A DNA stretch of 64,000 nucleotides from Tepidibacter sp. (lineage in GTDB: Bacteria; Bacillota; Clostridia; Peptostreptococcales; Peptostreptococcaceae). The DNA lies in the NCBI RefSeq assembly GCF_025210165.1, contig NZ_JAOASI010000071.1, positions 1 to 64,000 on the forward strand. Reading direction: 5' to 3'. The translations under genes were made by a program, and so were the position numbers. Shown one piece after another: positions 46,476 through 54,876 of this stretch (position 1 is its first letter; each line of letters starts with the position of its first letter). Below the pieces are notes generated by a model that saw only the letters and a list, made by a program, of their open reading frames with translations, was not told the origin of the DNA and ran no database searches.

Positions 46476-46996
46476 ATTATTCCGATAAATCCTGAAAATA
46501 TAATTATATATACAGGATGTATTTTTTTTGAATTAAGAAGCAGGAATGAAATAAAAAATATAGATATAGAAAAAAAATCGGATATACTTTTTTCATATGT
46601 AGAATAAAATGCAGATAATATAAACCCTATTGTTATAGGTCTTAACGTTTTAAATATAGTAGCTATATTTTGGTTATCTTTGTATTTTTCAAGGGATGGG
46701 GAAACTATATTGATAATTATTATAGAAAACCCTATAACTCCTAAAGTTGCAAATAAAGAACCTAGTACAAAATTATATCTATAGCCTATAAATGTAGCTG
46801 AGTTTATAGCGATTGGGCCAGGAGATACTTGAGATATAGCTAGTACATCTAAAAACTCCTTGGTAGATAACCATCCTTTGACATTTACGATTTCTCTTTC
46901 TATAAATGGAAGCATAGCGTAACCGCCTCCAAAACTGAATGCTCCTATTTTAAAAAATGCTATGAAAATTTCAAATAAATCTAATAATTTATACAT
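46460..46996 (-). CDS. half-size chromate transporter, second gene
   Basis: 178 residues, one CHR domain (PF02417): FFKIGAFSFGGGYAMLPFIEREIV and ISQVSPGPIAINSATFIGYR are the signature. Half-size CHR proteins work as heterodimers; the partner is encoded just upstream, overlapping by 16 bases, so the pair is translationally coupled. Related pairs export chromate or an unknown anion. Ends in the terminator shared with clpX. Confidence 0.92.
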   Translation of the reverse strand: MYKLLDLFEIFIAFFKIGAFSFGGGYAMLPFIEREIVNVKGWLSTKEFLDVLAISQVSPGPIAINSATFIGYRYNFVLGSLFATLGVIGFSIIIINIVSPSLEKYKDNQNIATIFKTLRPITIGFILSAFYSTYEKSISDFFSISIFFISFLLLNSKKIHPVYIIIFSGFIGIILKGA

Positions 46997-47496
46997 AATC
47001 CTAATATACCTCCAATTATAATTATATAAATCGGGTTAATAGAAAAAAATGTTACTAACGTAAAGGATATTCCTAAAAATAATATATTTAGCGTATTTTT
47101 TTCTACTTTTTTAGATAATCTAAAGAAGGAATACAATAATAACGAGGCAACTACGGGCCTTACACCTAAGAAAAATCCATTTAGATAAGAGGAAGAATTG
47201 TTTTTATTGTAAAAATAGGAAAGTATTAATATTGAAATAAAGGATGGTAGAGTTGTACCCAAAACACATACTATACTTCCTAAAAATTTATTGAATTTAT
47301 AGCCAAGTAGCAGAGAAATATTGACAGCTATTGCACCAGGAAAGCTTTGAGCTATAGATACGTAGTCTAAGAACTCATCTTCTGATACTAGTTGCTGTTT
47401 AAGGACAAGTTCTTTTTCTATCAAGGGAATCATTGCATATCCGCCACCGAATGTAACTAAACCTATTTTAAAAAATATTAAAAATAATTTAAGCAT
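46981..47496 (-). CDS. half-size chromate transporter, first gene
   Basis: 171 residues, one CHR domain: FFKIGLVTFGGGYAMIPLIEKEL and IAQSFPGAIAVNISLLLGYK. First of the pair; compared with the second gene the SPGP motif is SFPGA, a usual difference between the two halves. Good GGAGG upstream on the minus strand. Divergent from lon, with a 158-base intergenic space. Confidence 0.92.
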   Translation of the reverse strand: MLKLFLIFFKIGLVTFGGGYAMIPLIEKELVLKQQLVSEDEFLDYVSIAQSFPGAIAVNISLLLGYKFNKFLGSIVCVLGTTLPSFISILILSYFYNKNNSSSYLNGFFLGVRPVVASLLLYSFFRLSKKVEKNTLNILFLGISFTLVTFFSINPIYIIIIGGILGLCINY

Positions 47497-47654
47497 ATAT
47501 ACCTCCCAAGAACAGCATTATGTAGAATATTATAACACTAAACTCAAAATAAATTTATAAAATTTAGATTATATTGAAAAAAAATTATGGTAAATATATA
47601 ATGGTATAGTATTTATTACAAATTAGGTATATATTTATATAAAGGAGTGATGAT

Positions 47655-50000
47655 ATGGAGCAAAATTATAGCACTAAAGAGCATAAATTACCTGTAATCC
47701 CTCTTCGAGGATTAGCGGTATTCCCATATATGGTTTTACATTTTGATGTTGGTAGAGAAAAATCTATAACTGCATTAGAAGAAGCTATGGTAGATGAGCA
47801 ACTTATATTCTTGACTTCTCAAAAAGAAGCTGAGATTGATTTACCAACCCCTGATGATTTTTATCATATAGGAACTATATGTAAGATAAAGCAGATGTTA
47901 AAGCTACCAGGTGATACTGTAAGGGTTCTGGTAGAAGGTATATCAAGAGCAAAGATAAAAGAAATTGAAGATGATGAAAAAGGATTTAGCGCTACTTTAG
48001 AAGAGGTTGTATATAACGAAGAGTTATTAAAGGAAGACAAAGAAGTAGAGGCCTTAATGAGAAATGTATTTGATTCTTTTGAAGAATATATCAATATAAG
48101 TAATAGAATATCTCCAGAGATACTTCTCACTTTAGCAGATATAGATGAGCCGAGCAGATATATAGATACGATAGCATCTAATATGTTCTTAAAGCCTCTA
48201 CAAAAGCAAGAAGTACTTGAAATATTTGATCCTAAGGAAAGACTTGAGAAGGTATATAAAATTCTTCTTGAAGAGCTTGATATTCTTAAAATAGAGAAAA
48301 AAATAAGCTTGAGAGTAAAAAAACAGGTTAATAGAGTTCAAAAAGAGTATTACTTGAAAGAACAATTAAAAGCTATTCATAAAGAACTTGGAGAAGATGA
48401 AGAAGCAACAGACGATATAGCAGAATATAAGAAACAATTAAAAAATATTAAAGTAAAAAAAGAAATTAAAGAAAAGATATCAAAGGAAATAAATAGATTA
48501 TCTAAAATGAGTCCATCATCAGCAGAATCTGGAGTTATTAGAAATTATCTTGATACAATCTTTGCCCTTCCTTGGAATAAAGAAAGTAAGGACAAGGTTG
48601 ACTTGAAGGAGTCTGCGAAAATACTTGATGAAGACCACTATGGATTAGGTAAGGTTAAAGAGAGAATTCTTGAGTACTTAGCTATAAGAACATTATCTAA
48701 GTCTATGAAAGGTCCTATAGTTTGTCTTGTTGGCCCTCCTGGAGTTGGTAAAACATCAATAGCAAAATCAATAGCAAAATCTTTGAATAGAAAATTTGTA
48801 AGAGTTTCTTTAGGTGGAGTTAGAGATGAATCAGAGATAAGAGGACATAGAAGAACTTATGTTGGAGCTATACCTGGAAGAATAATAAATGCTATGAAGG
48901 AAGCAAAAACAAAAAATCCTGTATTCTTATTTGATGAAATAGATAAGATGGCATCTGATTTTAGAGGAGACCCAGCTTCAGCTATGCTTGAGACACTAGA
49001 TCCTGAGCAAAATAAAGAGTTTGTAGATCACTATTTAGAAATACCATTTGATTTATCAAGAGTTTTATTTATAACTACAGCCAACAGCTTAAACACAATA
49101 CCAAGACCTTTACTGGATAGAATGGAAGTTATACAAGTATCTGGATATACAGAAGAAGAAAAGCTTAAAATATCTAAAAAATATTTACTTCCAAAACAGA
49201 TAAAGGAACATGGACTAGAAGAAGGGTTCTTGAAAATATCAGATGAAACGATAAAAGATATAATAACATATTATACTAGAGAATCTGGAGTTAGAAACCT
49301 TGAAAGAACTATAGGTAAGGTTTGCAGAAAAGCAGCTAAGAGATATGTAGAAAATAGAGAATTAAAGAATATTAGAATAAATAAAACTAATTTAGAAAAA
49401 TACTTAGGAAAGAAGATATACAGCTATGAACCAATAAAGGAAAATCCTGAAGTTGGAATAGTTAGAGGGCTTGCGTGGACAAGTGTTGGAGGAGACACTT
49501 TATCTATTGAGGTAACTCCTATGAAAGGAAAAGGACAACTTGTTTTAACAGGTCAGCTTGGGGATGTTATGAAGGAATCAGCAAGAACAGGAATATCTTA
49601 TATAAGATCTAAGTATGAGGAGTTTAAGATAGATGAAAATTTCTATAAAGAACAAGATATCCATATTCATATACCAGAAGGTGCTATACCAAAAGATGGG
49701 CCATCTGCTGGAATAACTATGGCAACTGCTGTTATATCTGCTTTATCTAATGTTCCCGTTAATAATCTTGTAGCTATGACTGGAGAAATAACTTTAAGAG
49801 GAAGAGTACTTCCTGTTGGAGGAATAAAAGAAAAAGTACTTGCAGCTAACAGAGCAGGAATTAAAAAAATATTACTACCAATAGATAATAAAAAAGATAT
49901 GGATGATATACCAGATAATATAAAGAAAAAAATAGAATTTGTATTTGTAAAGAACATGGACGAAGTATTGGAACATGCTTTAATTAAGGAAGGTGAATAG
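47655..50000 (+). CDS. lon: ATP-dependent protease Lon
   Basis: 781 residues, LonA type. Substrate-binding N-domain about 12-210 (LPVIPLRGLAVFPYMVLHF), AAA+ domain with Walker A GPPGVGKT near 359 and Walker B VFLFDEIDKM, and protease domain with Ser in PKDGPSAGITMATA (about 678) and Lys in VLPVGGIKEKVLAA (about 721). Degrades damaged and regulatory proteins in the cytosol. AAAGGAGTGA precedes the ATG. engB starts one base after the stop. Confidence 0.97.
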   Translation: MEQNYSTKEHKLPVIPLRGLAVFPYMVLHFDVGREKSITALEEAMVDEQLIFLTSQKEAEIDLPTPDDFYHIGTICKIKQMLKLPGDTVRVLVEGISRAKIKEIEDDEKGFSATLEEVVYNEELLKEDKEVEALMRNVFDSFEEYINISNRISPEILLTLADIDEPSRYIDTIASNMFLKPLQKQEVLEIFDPKERLEKVYKILLEELDILKIEKKISLRVKKQVNRVQKEYYLKEQLKAIHKELGEDEEATDDIAEYKKQLKNIKVKKEIKEKISKEINRLSKMSPSSAESGVIRNYLDTIFALPWNKESKDKVDLKESAKILDEDHYGLGKVKERILEYLAIRTLSKSMKGPIVCLVGPPGVGKTSIAKSIAKSLNRKFVRVSLGGVRDESEIRGHRRTYVGAIPGRIINAMKEAKTKNPVFLFDEIDKMASDFRGDPASAMLETLDPEQNKEFVDHYLEIPFDLSRVLFITTANSLNTIPRPLLDRMEVIQVSGYTEEEKLKISKKYLLPKQIKEHGLEEGFLKISDETIKDIITYYTRESGVRNLERTIGKVCRKAAKRYVENRELKNIRINKTNLEKYLGKKIYSYEPIKENPEVGIVRGLAWTSVGGDTLSIEVTPMKGKGQLVLTGQLGDVMKESARTGISYIRSKYEEFKIDENFYKEQDIHIHIPEGAIPKDGPSAGITMATAVISALSNVPVNNLVAMTGEITLRGRVLPVGGIKEKVLAANRAGIKKILLPIDNKKDMDDIPDNIKKKIEFVFVKNMDEVLEHALIKEGE

Positions 50001-50001
50001 T

Positions 50002-50610
50002 TTGAAAATAAGATCATCAGAGATAGTGATGAGTGCAGTAAACAGAGATCAATATCCAGTAGAAGGAATTCCAGAAGTAGCATTTGTAGGAAGATCTAAT
50101 GTGGGAAAGTCTTCTAGCATAAATTCGCTTTTAAACAGAAGAAATTTTGCAAGAGTAAGTCAAACTCCAGGAAAAACAAGAACTATAAATTTTTACTTAA
50201 TAAATAACGAGTTTTTCTTTGTAGATTTACCAGGATACGGATATGCAAAGGTTTCAAAAACTGAAAAAGCTGGTTGGGGCAAAATAATGGAGAGATATTT
50301 AACGGGCAGAGATGAGCTTTGCCGTATATATCTTCTTGTAGATATAAGACATGAGCCTACTAACGATGATAAGGCTATGTATGATTGGATAAAATATTTT
50401 GGATATGATTGTACTGTAGTTGCCACAAAGGCAGACAAAATAGCTAGAGGTAAGCATCAAAAACATATGAGCATTATAAAGAAAAAATTAGGACTTACAG
50501 TTGAAAAGATAATACCTGTATCATCACTTAAAAAGACAGGCTTTGATATTTTATGGGAGGATATTACTGATACTTATAGTGAACATGGATATGAAATAAC
50601 AAAAGATTAA
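50002..50610 (+). CDS. engB: ribosome biogenesis GTPase EngB/YsxC
   Basis: 202 residues. G1 GRSNVGKSS, switch region QTPGKTRTINFY, G3 DLPGYGYA and G4 TKAD identify EngB, needed for 50S subunit assembly. TTG at 50,002 is chosen since GGAAGGTGA overlaps the end of lon; the lon-engB pair is a conserved Firmicutes arrangement. Terminator follows and is shared with the minus-strand ferredoxin-like gene. Confidence 0.95.
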   Translation: MKIRSSEIVMSAVNRDQYPVEGIPEVAFVGRSNVGKSSSINSLLNRRNFARVSQTPGKTRTINFYLINNEFFFVDLPGYGYAKVSKTEKAGWGKIMERYLTGRDELCRIYLLVDIRHEPTNDDKAMYDWIKYFGYDCTVVATKADKIARGKHQKHMSIIKKKLGLTVEKIIPVSSLKKTGFDILWEDITDTYSEHGYEITKD

Positions 50611-50640
50611 GACCTTGGAATTCCAAGGTCTTATTTTTTT
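50611..50640. terminator. bidirectional terminator between engB and the 2Fe-2S gene
   Basis: AAGACCTTGGAATTCCAAGG and its continuation form a perfect palindrome followed by T-run; the stop codon of the minus-strand gene (50,631-50,633) lies in it. Confidence 0.9.
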
Positions 50641-50801
50641 GTTTCCTCATCGATAATTTCTTGGATTCTAGATTGACAACCGCCACATCCAGTTCCAGCA
50701 CTTGTTTCTTCACCAACAGCCTCTACTGTATTAGCTCCGTTTTTTACTGCTTCACGAATTTCTTCCTCACTTATTCCAAAACAATTACATACTACTGACA
50801 T
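50631..50801 (-). CDS. BFD-like (2Fe-2S)-binding protein
   Basis: 56 residues. Cysteines at 5, 7, 39 and 42 in the arrangement CNC...GCGGCQ give the BFD-like 2Fe-2S pattern (PF04324) seen in bacterioferritin-associated ferredoxin and NirB/NifU linkers. The order SVVCNCFGISEEEIREAV and TGCGGCQSRIQEII is characteristic. Likely a small electron carrier or regulatory cluster in the cytosol. AAGGAGG lies before the ATG on the minus strand. Read by translation of the complement; the gene is small but well supported. Confidence 0.88.
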   Translation of the reverse strand: MSVVCNCFGISEEEIREAVKNGANTVEAVGEETSAGTGCGGCQSRIQEIIDEETKK

Positions 50802-50967
50802 AAAAATTAACCTCCTTGATATATTAAAGAATCAATATATAGTATCTTCTATTATTAATAAAATATTCGTAAGATATTTAGTACAAGCACAAAACATTAT
50901 AAAAATTAATAAAATAAAAGTAGGTTAGAAGTATGAGAATGAATATTAGTTGAAAGAAGGAGATATT

Positions 50968-51244
50968 ATGACAGCAAAAATTAAGAGAGTGTTCCCTGGC
51001 GGAAACACAGCAGATGGTTTTTTTTCTTACTATGATTATATAATTGAACAACAGGATGCAAAACATATATTTTGTATAAAAGGTGGACCGGGCGTTGGGA
51101 AATCTTCTATGATGAAAAATATAGGAAATGAAATGCTAAAGCTTGGATATGATGTTGAATTCCATCATTGTTCATCAGATAATAACTCTATAGATGGACT
51201 TGTTATACTTGATCTTAAGGTTGCTATGGTTGATGGAACTGCTC
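50968..51244 (+). pseudogene. 5' part of a two-P-loop ATPase gene, interrupted at attL
   Basis: 92 codons of a P-loop ATPase (the family I know as PRK06851): FPGGNTADGFFSYYDYI, Walker A KGGPGVGKSS near 40-48, and HHCSSDNNSIDGLVI. After VAMVDGTA the sequence leaves the family and the frame continues with unrelated codons to a stop at 51,357. The missing part starts, in the same frame, with TAPHIVDPKNPGAVD at 62,188. Joining the two gives an uninterrupted frame of about 359 codons. The ATG at 50,968 follows GAAGGAG. Confidence 0.9.
51237..51244. other. attL core
   Basis: AACTGCTC, where coding sequence of the ATPase (left) changes to element sequence (right). Immediately right: ATACTACAAAATGGCAAAT, which is complementary to the sequence left of attR (TATGAG, ATTTGCC). 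Confidence 0.8.
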
Positions 51245-51278
51245 ATACTACAAAATGGCAAATTAATATTTTACTCAT

Positions 51279-51356
51279 TGGTTACTTATTGGTTACTATC
51301 TTCAAAAGAAGTGCGTACTTTACACGGCCTCATATAGTAAGTATACTTGTACTATA
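51279..51356 (+). promoter_or_regulatory. SDR promoter with HxlR-like operator motifs
   Basis: TTGGTTACT is repeated twice in tandem at about 51,279-51,298, followed by AGTGCGTACTT and the dyad AGTAAGTATACTTGTACT (about 51,338). Such GTAC/AGTA-rich sites occur in front of oxidoreductase genes controlled by HxlR-type regulators. No HxlR gene is present in the element, so control would come from elsewhere or be lost. Confidence 0.4.
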
Positions 51357-51378
51357 AAAGAATTTTGGAGGTAATGAT

Positions 51379-52101
51379 ATGAAAAAATTAATAGTAATAA
51401 CAGGAGCAAGTTCTGGATTTGGAATGGAATTGGCAAAGGAATTTGCAAAAGATGGATATCCGATGCTTTTATTAGCAAGAAGAGTAGAAAAAATGGAGGC
51501 ATTAAATCTACCTAATACAATATGCAAAAAGGTAGATGTAACAGATAAAGAAGCTTTTGAATCAGCAGTTAGAGAAGCGGAAGCAAAGTATGGAAAGACA
51601 GATTTAATTATAAATAACGCAGGTGTTATGTTATTAGGTGATATTGCAGTACAAGATTCAAAAGAATGGAAAACAATGCTTGATGTAAATGTAATGGGTG
51701 TAATGAATGGAATGCAAATTGTAATGAATGATATGAAAGAAAGAAAATCTGGAACTATTATCAATTTATCATCAATTGCAGGGTTAAAGCCATTTCCTAA
51801 TCATGCAGCATATTGTGCAAGTAAATATGGAGTAGCAGGATTAACAGAGGTAGTTAGAGGTGAGTTATCATCGTATAATGTAAGAACATTATATATATGC
51901 CCAGGTGCTGTTAGTACAGAATTATTAGGACATACAACAAATAAAGATATTATTGATGGATATAATGAATGGAAAGAATCAATAGGAGCAGTTAATATTA
52001 CAGCAAATGATGTTGCTAAAACGATTAAGTATGCATATGAATTGCCACAAGCAGTTTCATTAAGACAAATAGTTATTACAGATACAATGCAAGATGCTTA
52101 A
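51379..52101 (+). CDS. short-chain dehydrogenase/reductase (SDR)
   Basis: 240 residues, classical SDR. Cofactor motif TGASSGFG at 8-15, NNAG near 77, catalytic Ser in NLSSIAGL and Tyr-x3-Lys in YCASKYG. A cytosolic NAD(P)-dependent oxidoreductase acting on a carbonyl or alcohol; substrate unknown. GGAGGTAATG precedes the ATG. First cargo gene inside the element, 134 bases from attL. It is convergent with the recombinase, with which it shares a terminator. Confidence 0.9.
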   Translation: MKKLIVITGASSGFGMELAKEFAKDGYPMLLLARRVEKMEALNLPNTICKKVDVTDKEAFESAVREAEAKYGKTDLIINNAGVMLLGDIAVQDSKEWKTMLDVNVMGVMNGMQIVMNDMKERKSGTIINLSSIAGLKPFPNHAAYCASKYGVAGLTEVVRGELSSYNVRTLYICPGAVSTELLGHTTNKDIIDGYNEWKESIGAVNITANDVAKTIKYAYELPQAVSLRQIVITDTMQDA

Positions 52102-52118
52102 AAAAGGAAAATAAAATT

Positions 52119-52165
52119 AAAAAACAGCACTAATTCTATTAAATGTAATTAGTGCTGTTTTTTTT
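52119..52165. terminator. bidirectional terminator between SDR and recombinase
   Basis: AAAAACAGCACTAATT/AATTAGTGCTGTTTTT stem with A- and T-runs on both sides. Confidence 0.9.
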
Positions 52166-52178
52166 ATGATTAAGGAAA

Positions 52179-53798
52179 TTATAGCATTTTTTGTTCAAGC
52201 AAATGGATTTCAAGTTTTTTACCATCCCAAGTTATCTTATCTATTAAAACTTTAAGACATAGCTTTTTTTCTTCAAAAGTTAAAGCATGAATATTAGAAG
52301 AAAAATCTGTTAATAACTGTGTACATGAATCTATATCTATCTTTTTCAATGATGAAATCTCCGTATCATCTGTTATATTAGCAAGTTCTTTTTTTGTTTG
52401 ATTTATTTTCTTATCAAATTCTTCAATTTGATTAATCAGGTATTTACTGGCTGAAGAGTTTTTATTTTGTGAAATTTGCAGTGTAAGGTTCGATATATTT
52501 TGTTCATATAATTTCAACTCTTTTTCTAAGTCATCTTTTTTAATAATATTTTCTTTGTAAATACTATTAATATTTTGTTTATGATGATTTAATTTATCAT
52601 AGAGGCTACTTTGCTTTAGTGATATATTCTTTATCTCTTCTATAACCATTTCATCAGCTATATAACCTAGTAAATTCTTCACCTTACACCTAGTACCTTT
52701 TGATTTTTCTTTCATCAGGCATCGGTAATAATAGTAGGTACTAGCTTTTCTTTTATATACACTTACTCTCATTTTTGAGCCACATTCTTTACATGTTAAT
52801 AAAGGTGTTATCAAACCAACGCTTCCTGTGTTTAGACGAGGAGCTTTTTTTGAGTTCTCTTGTAATAAATACTGAACTTTGATCCAAGTATCAGATGAAA
52901 TTACCCCCTTATGTTTTCCAATAGCGATAATCCAATCGGATTTATCTCTTCTTATAGTCGAATTATTTTTTTTAGTCTGTTTATTATAGGTGAGTATTGA
53001 ATATTTTCCATTAAAGTCTGATTTAGGAGAAGCTATATCACAATTATTTTCTTTAAAATACTCATATACTAATTCATCAGCTACAGCATATACAGGATTA
53101 GTAAGTATTAATTTAAGAGAGCTTTTATCAAAATCTTTATTATTCTTTGTTTTTATATTATTTTGCAATGTAAAGCTTTCGAGTTTACTTAAGCTTTTTA
53201 ATTCAATATATTTACTATATAATTTTTTTACTAGGTCTAACTCATCTTCTAGGGGAGATAGTTTATACATTTTCTTTTTATTCATATCCGAGTCATAGTA
53301 AATGATAGGTTCACTCTTAAATCCAGTAGGGGTTTGACCTCCTAGCCATCTTCCACTTCTTGCAAGAGAGAGCATATTATCTCTAATTCTTTCTGCTATA
53401 GTTTCCCTTTCAAGCTGAGCGAATACAGACGCTATATACATCATCGCCCTTCCCATTGGAGTAGATGTATCAAACTGTTCTTTAACAGATATAAAAGCTA
53501 TATTGTGATTATTAAGAAGTTCTATAATACCAGAAAAATCACATATATTTCTACTTATACGGTCTAATCTATAGCATATTAGTATATCAAACTTATTTTT
53601 CTTTGCATCTTCAATCATCAGTTGAAACTTTGGTCTATTAGCATTTCCTCCTGAATATCCTTCATCTTCATAAATAATAAACTCACAAGCATTAAATTTA
53701 TTATTAATATGCTGTTTACACAAATCTATTTGATTTTGAATAGAATCTCCTTTTTCCGTAAGCTTTGACTTACGAGAATAAATAGCAATTTTATACAG
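52179..53798 (-). CDS. large serine recombinase
   Basis: About 539 residues. Resolvase catalytic domain 1-150 with nucleophile Ser8 (KIAIYSRKSKL), DEGYSGGNANRPKFQ and LICYRLDRISRN; Recombinase domain about 160-290; zinc ribbon about 310-370 (CKECGSKM and CLMKEKSKGTRC); C-terminal coiled coil about 385-470. It performs strand exchange between attP and attB and, with a partner, excision. The start is unclear: GAGGTG lies 9 bases before CTG at 53,798, which gives the usual YKIAIYSRKSK start; upstream GTG 53,807 and TTG 53,825 are in frame. Divergent from the small ORF at 53,946. Confidence 0.92.
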   Translation of the reverse strand: MYKIAIYSRKSKLTEKGDSIQNQIDLCKQHINNKFNACEFIIYEDEGYSGGNANRPKFQLMIEDAKKNKFDILICYRLDRISRNICDFSGIIELLNNHNIAFISVKEQFDTSTPMGRAMMYIASVFAQLERETIAERIRDNMLSLARSGRWLGGQTPTGFKSEPIIYYDSDMNKKKMYKLSPLEDELDLVKKLYSKYIELKSLSKLESFTLQNNIKTKNNKDFDKSSLKLILTNPVYAVADELVYEYFKENNCDIASPKSDFNGKYSILTYNKQTKKNNSTIRRDKSDWIIAIGKHKGVISSDTWIKVQYLLQENSKKAPRLNTGSVGLITPLLTCKECGSKMRVSVYKRKASTYYYYRCLMKEKSKGTRCKVKNLLGYIADEMVIEEIKNISLKQSSLYDKLNHHKQNINSIYKENIIKKDDLEKELKLYEQNISNLTLQISQNKNSSASKYLINQIEEFDKKINQTKKELANITDDTEISSLKKIDIDSCTQLLTDFSSNIHALTFEEKKLCLKVLIDKITWDGKKLEIHLLEQKML

Positions 53799-53945
53799 GT
53801 TAATCACCTCATTTAAAAAAGTCAAATATAATCTATATTAAATGAGATATTACAGAACTAAGAATAATATGATTAGTTTTTTGCTTTCGTAATTGAATAG
53901 GACGAGTGCTATTCTTCATAGTTTATTAAGAGGAGAGTGATAAAT

Positions 53946-54113
53946 ATGAGGAATAAAATTGAGGTTGTAATGAATATAGATAATAAAGAAAAAGCTAGAG
54001 AATTAATGGAAGATAGTTTGGTTCAAATTATTGTAGATAGAATAAACAAGTATCCAGAATATCAACATACATATATATACAATAAGATTTTAGATGAGTT
54101 AAATGAAAGTTAA
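53946..54113 (+). CDS. small acidic-type ORF next to the recombinase
   Basis: 55 residues (MRNKIEVVMNIDNKEKARE...KILDELNES), with a strong GAGGAG ribosome site. No family was recognised. It is divergent from the serine recombinase (147-base gap), and a partial copy of its 3' half (TAGAATAAACAAGTATC..GAATATCAA) also occurs at about 58,355 together with recombinase fragments, so the two seem to travel as a pair. A role as directionality factor or control protein of the recombinase is inference. Confidence 0.65.
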   Translation: MRNKIEVVMNIDNKEKARELMEDSLVQIIVDRINKYPEYQHTYIYNKILDELNES

Positions 54114-54172
54114 ATATTTAAACTGCTAACTCAATGGAAGTGTGCCTTCTGATAAAAATCCAAATAATATTT

Positions 54173-54192
54173 ACAAATGTAATTACATATGT
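54173..54192. promoter_or_regulatory. operator candidate upstream of dhaL
   Basis: ACAAATGTAATTACATATGT, a dyad 39 bases before the dhaL start. A near-identical site (ACAAATGTTATAACATAA) overlaps the promoter of the SorC-type regulator at 57,200. Another ACAAATGTAAA half is at 54,206. Confidence 0.65.
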
Positions 54193-54230
54193 TAAAATTT
54201 AATTAACAAATGTAAAGGGGGGCGTTTAAA

Positions 54231-54848
54231 ATGAATGTTGCTTTATGGAAGAGAATGTTATTAAAATCTGCATATTTACTTAAATCAAATATAAAATATT
54301 TATGTGAACTAGATAGCATCGCTGGTGATGGAGACCACGGAATAACTATAGGACGTATTGGAGAATGTATAGAAGAAAGAATTTCTAATAATTATGAAAA
54401 TGATTCAATCAAGAAAATAAATGATGATTTAAGTTTGAAACTTATGAATGTAAATGGAGGATCAGCAGGCCCACTTTATGGAACAATTTTTGAAGGAATG
54501 TCTGAGGGAATAGAAGATAAAGAAATTTTAATTATTAAAGATATAAAAAATATGTTTAAAGAATCAAAGGAAGCTTTTCAAATGATATCAAAAGCAAAAT
54601 TAGGAGATAAGACATTAGTAGATGCTTTTTATCCAGCGGTGGATGCTATAGTAGATAGCGAAGGAACTTTATTAGAAATGCTTGAAGCAGGGGTTAAAGC
54701 ATCTGAAGAAGGAGCAAAGAATACAAAGAACTATATAGCCAAATTTGGTAGAGCTAAGAATGTTGGTGAAAGAAGTATAGGACATAAAGACCCAGGAGCA
54801 GTATCTATTTCATTATTTTTTAAAGGCTTATATGAAGGTGCAAAATAA
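54231..54848 (+). CDS. DhaL-type kinase subunit (Dak2 domain)
   Basis: 205 residues, the ATP-binding half of dihydroxyacetone-type kinases (PF02734). ELDSIAGDGDHGITIG at 27-42 holds the Asp residues that bind the Mg-ATP or Mg-ADP; KLGDKTLVDAFYPAVDA near 122-138 and GRAKNVGERSIGHKDPGAVS near 178-197 are also typical. It should form a heteromer with the DhaK subunit encoded 28 bases downstream. Because no DhaM/PTS gene is present, ATP is the likely phosphoryl donor. GGGGGGCG ribosome site. First gene of the cassette; regulated probably by the operator at 54,173. Confidence 0.9.
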   Translation: MNVALWKRMLLKSAYLLKSNIKYLCELDSIAGDGDHGITIGRIGECIEERISNNYENDSIKKINDDLSLKLMNVNGGSAGPLYGTIFEGMSEGIEDKEILIIKDIKNMFKESKEAFQMISKAKLGDKTLVDAFYPAVDAIVDSEGTLLEMLEAGVKASEEGAKNTKNYIAKFGRAKNVGERSIGHKDPGAVSISLFFKGLYEGAK

Positions 54849-54876
54849 ATAAAATGAAAGAGGGGGAGAGCGTATT

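Noticed and set aside
51245-51357. A real C-terminal end for the 129-residue P-loop ORF
   Set aside because: The 38 codons after VDGTA are unrelated to the family and run through the SDR promoter; the true continuation is at 62,188.
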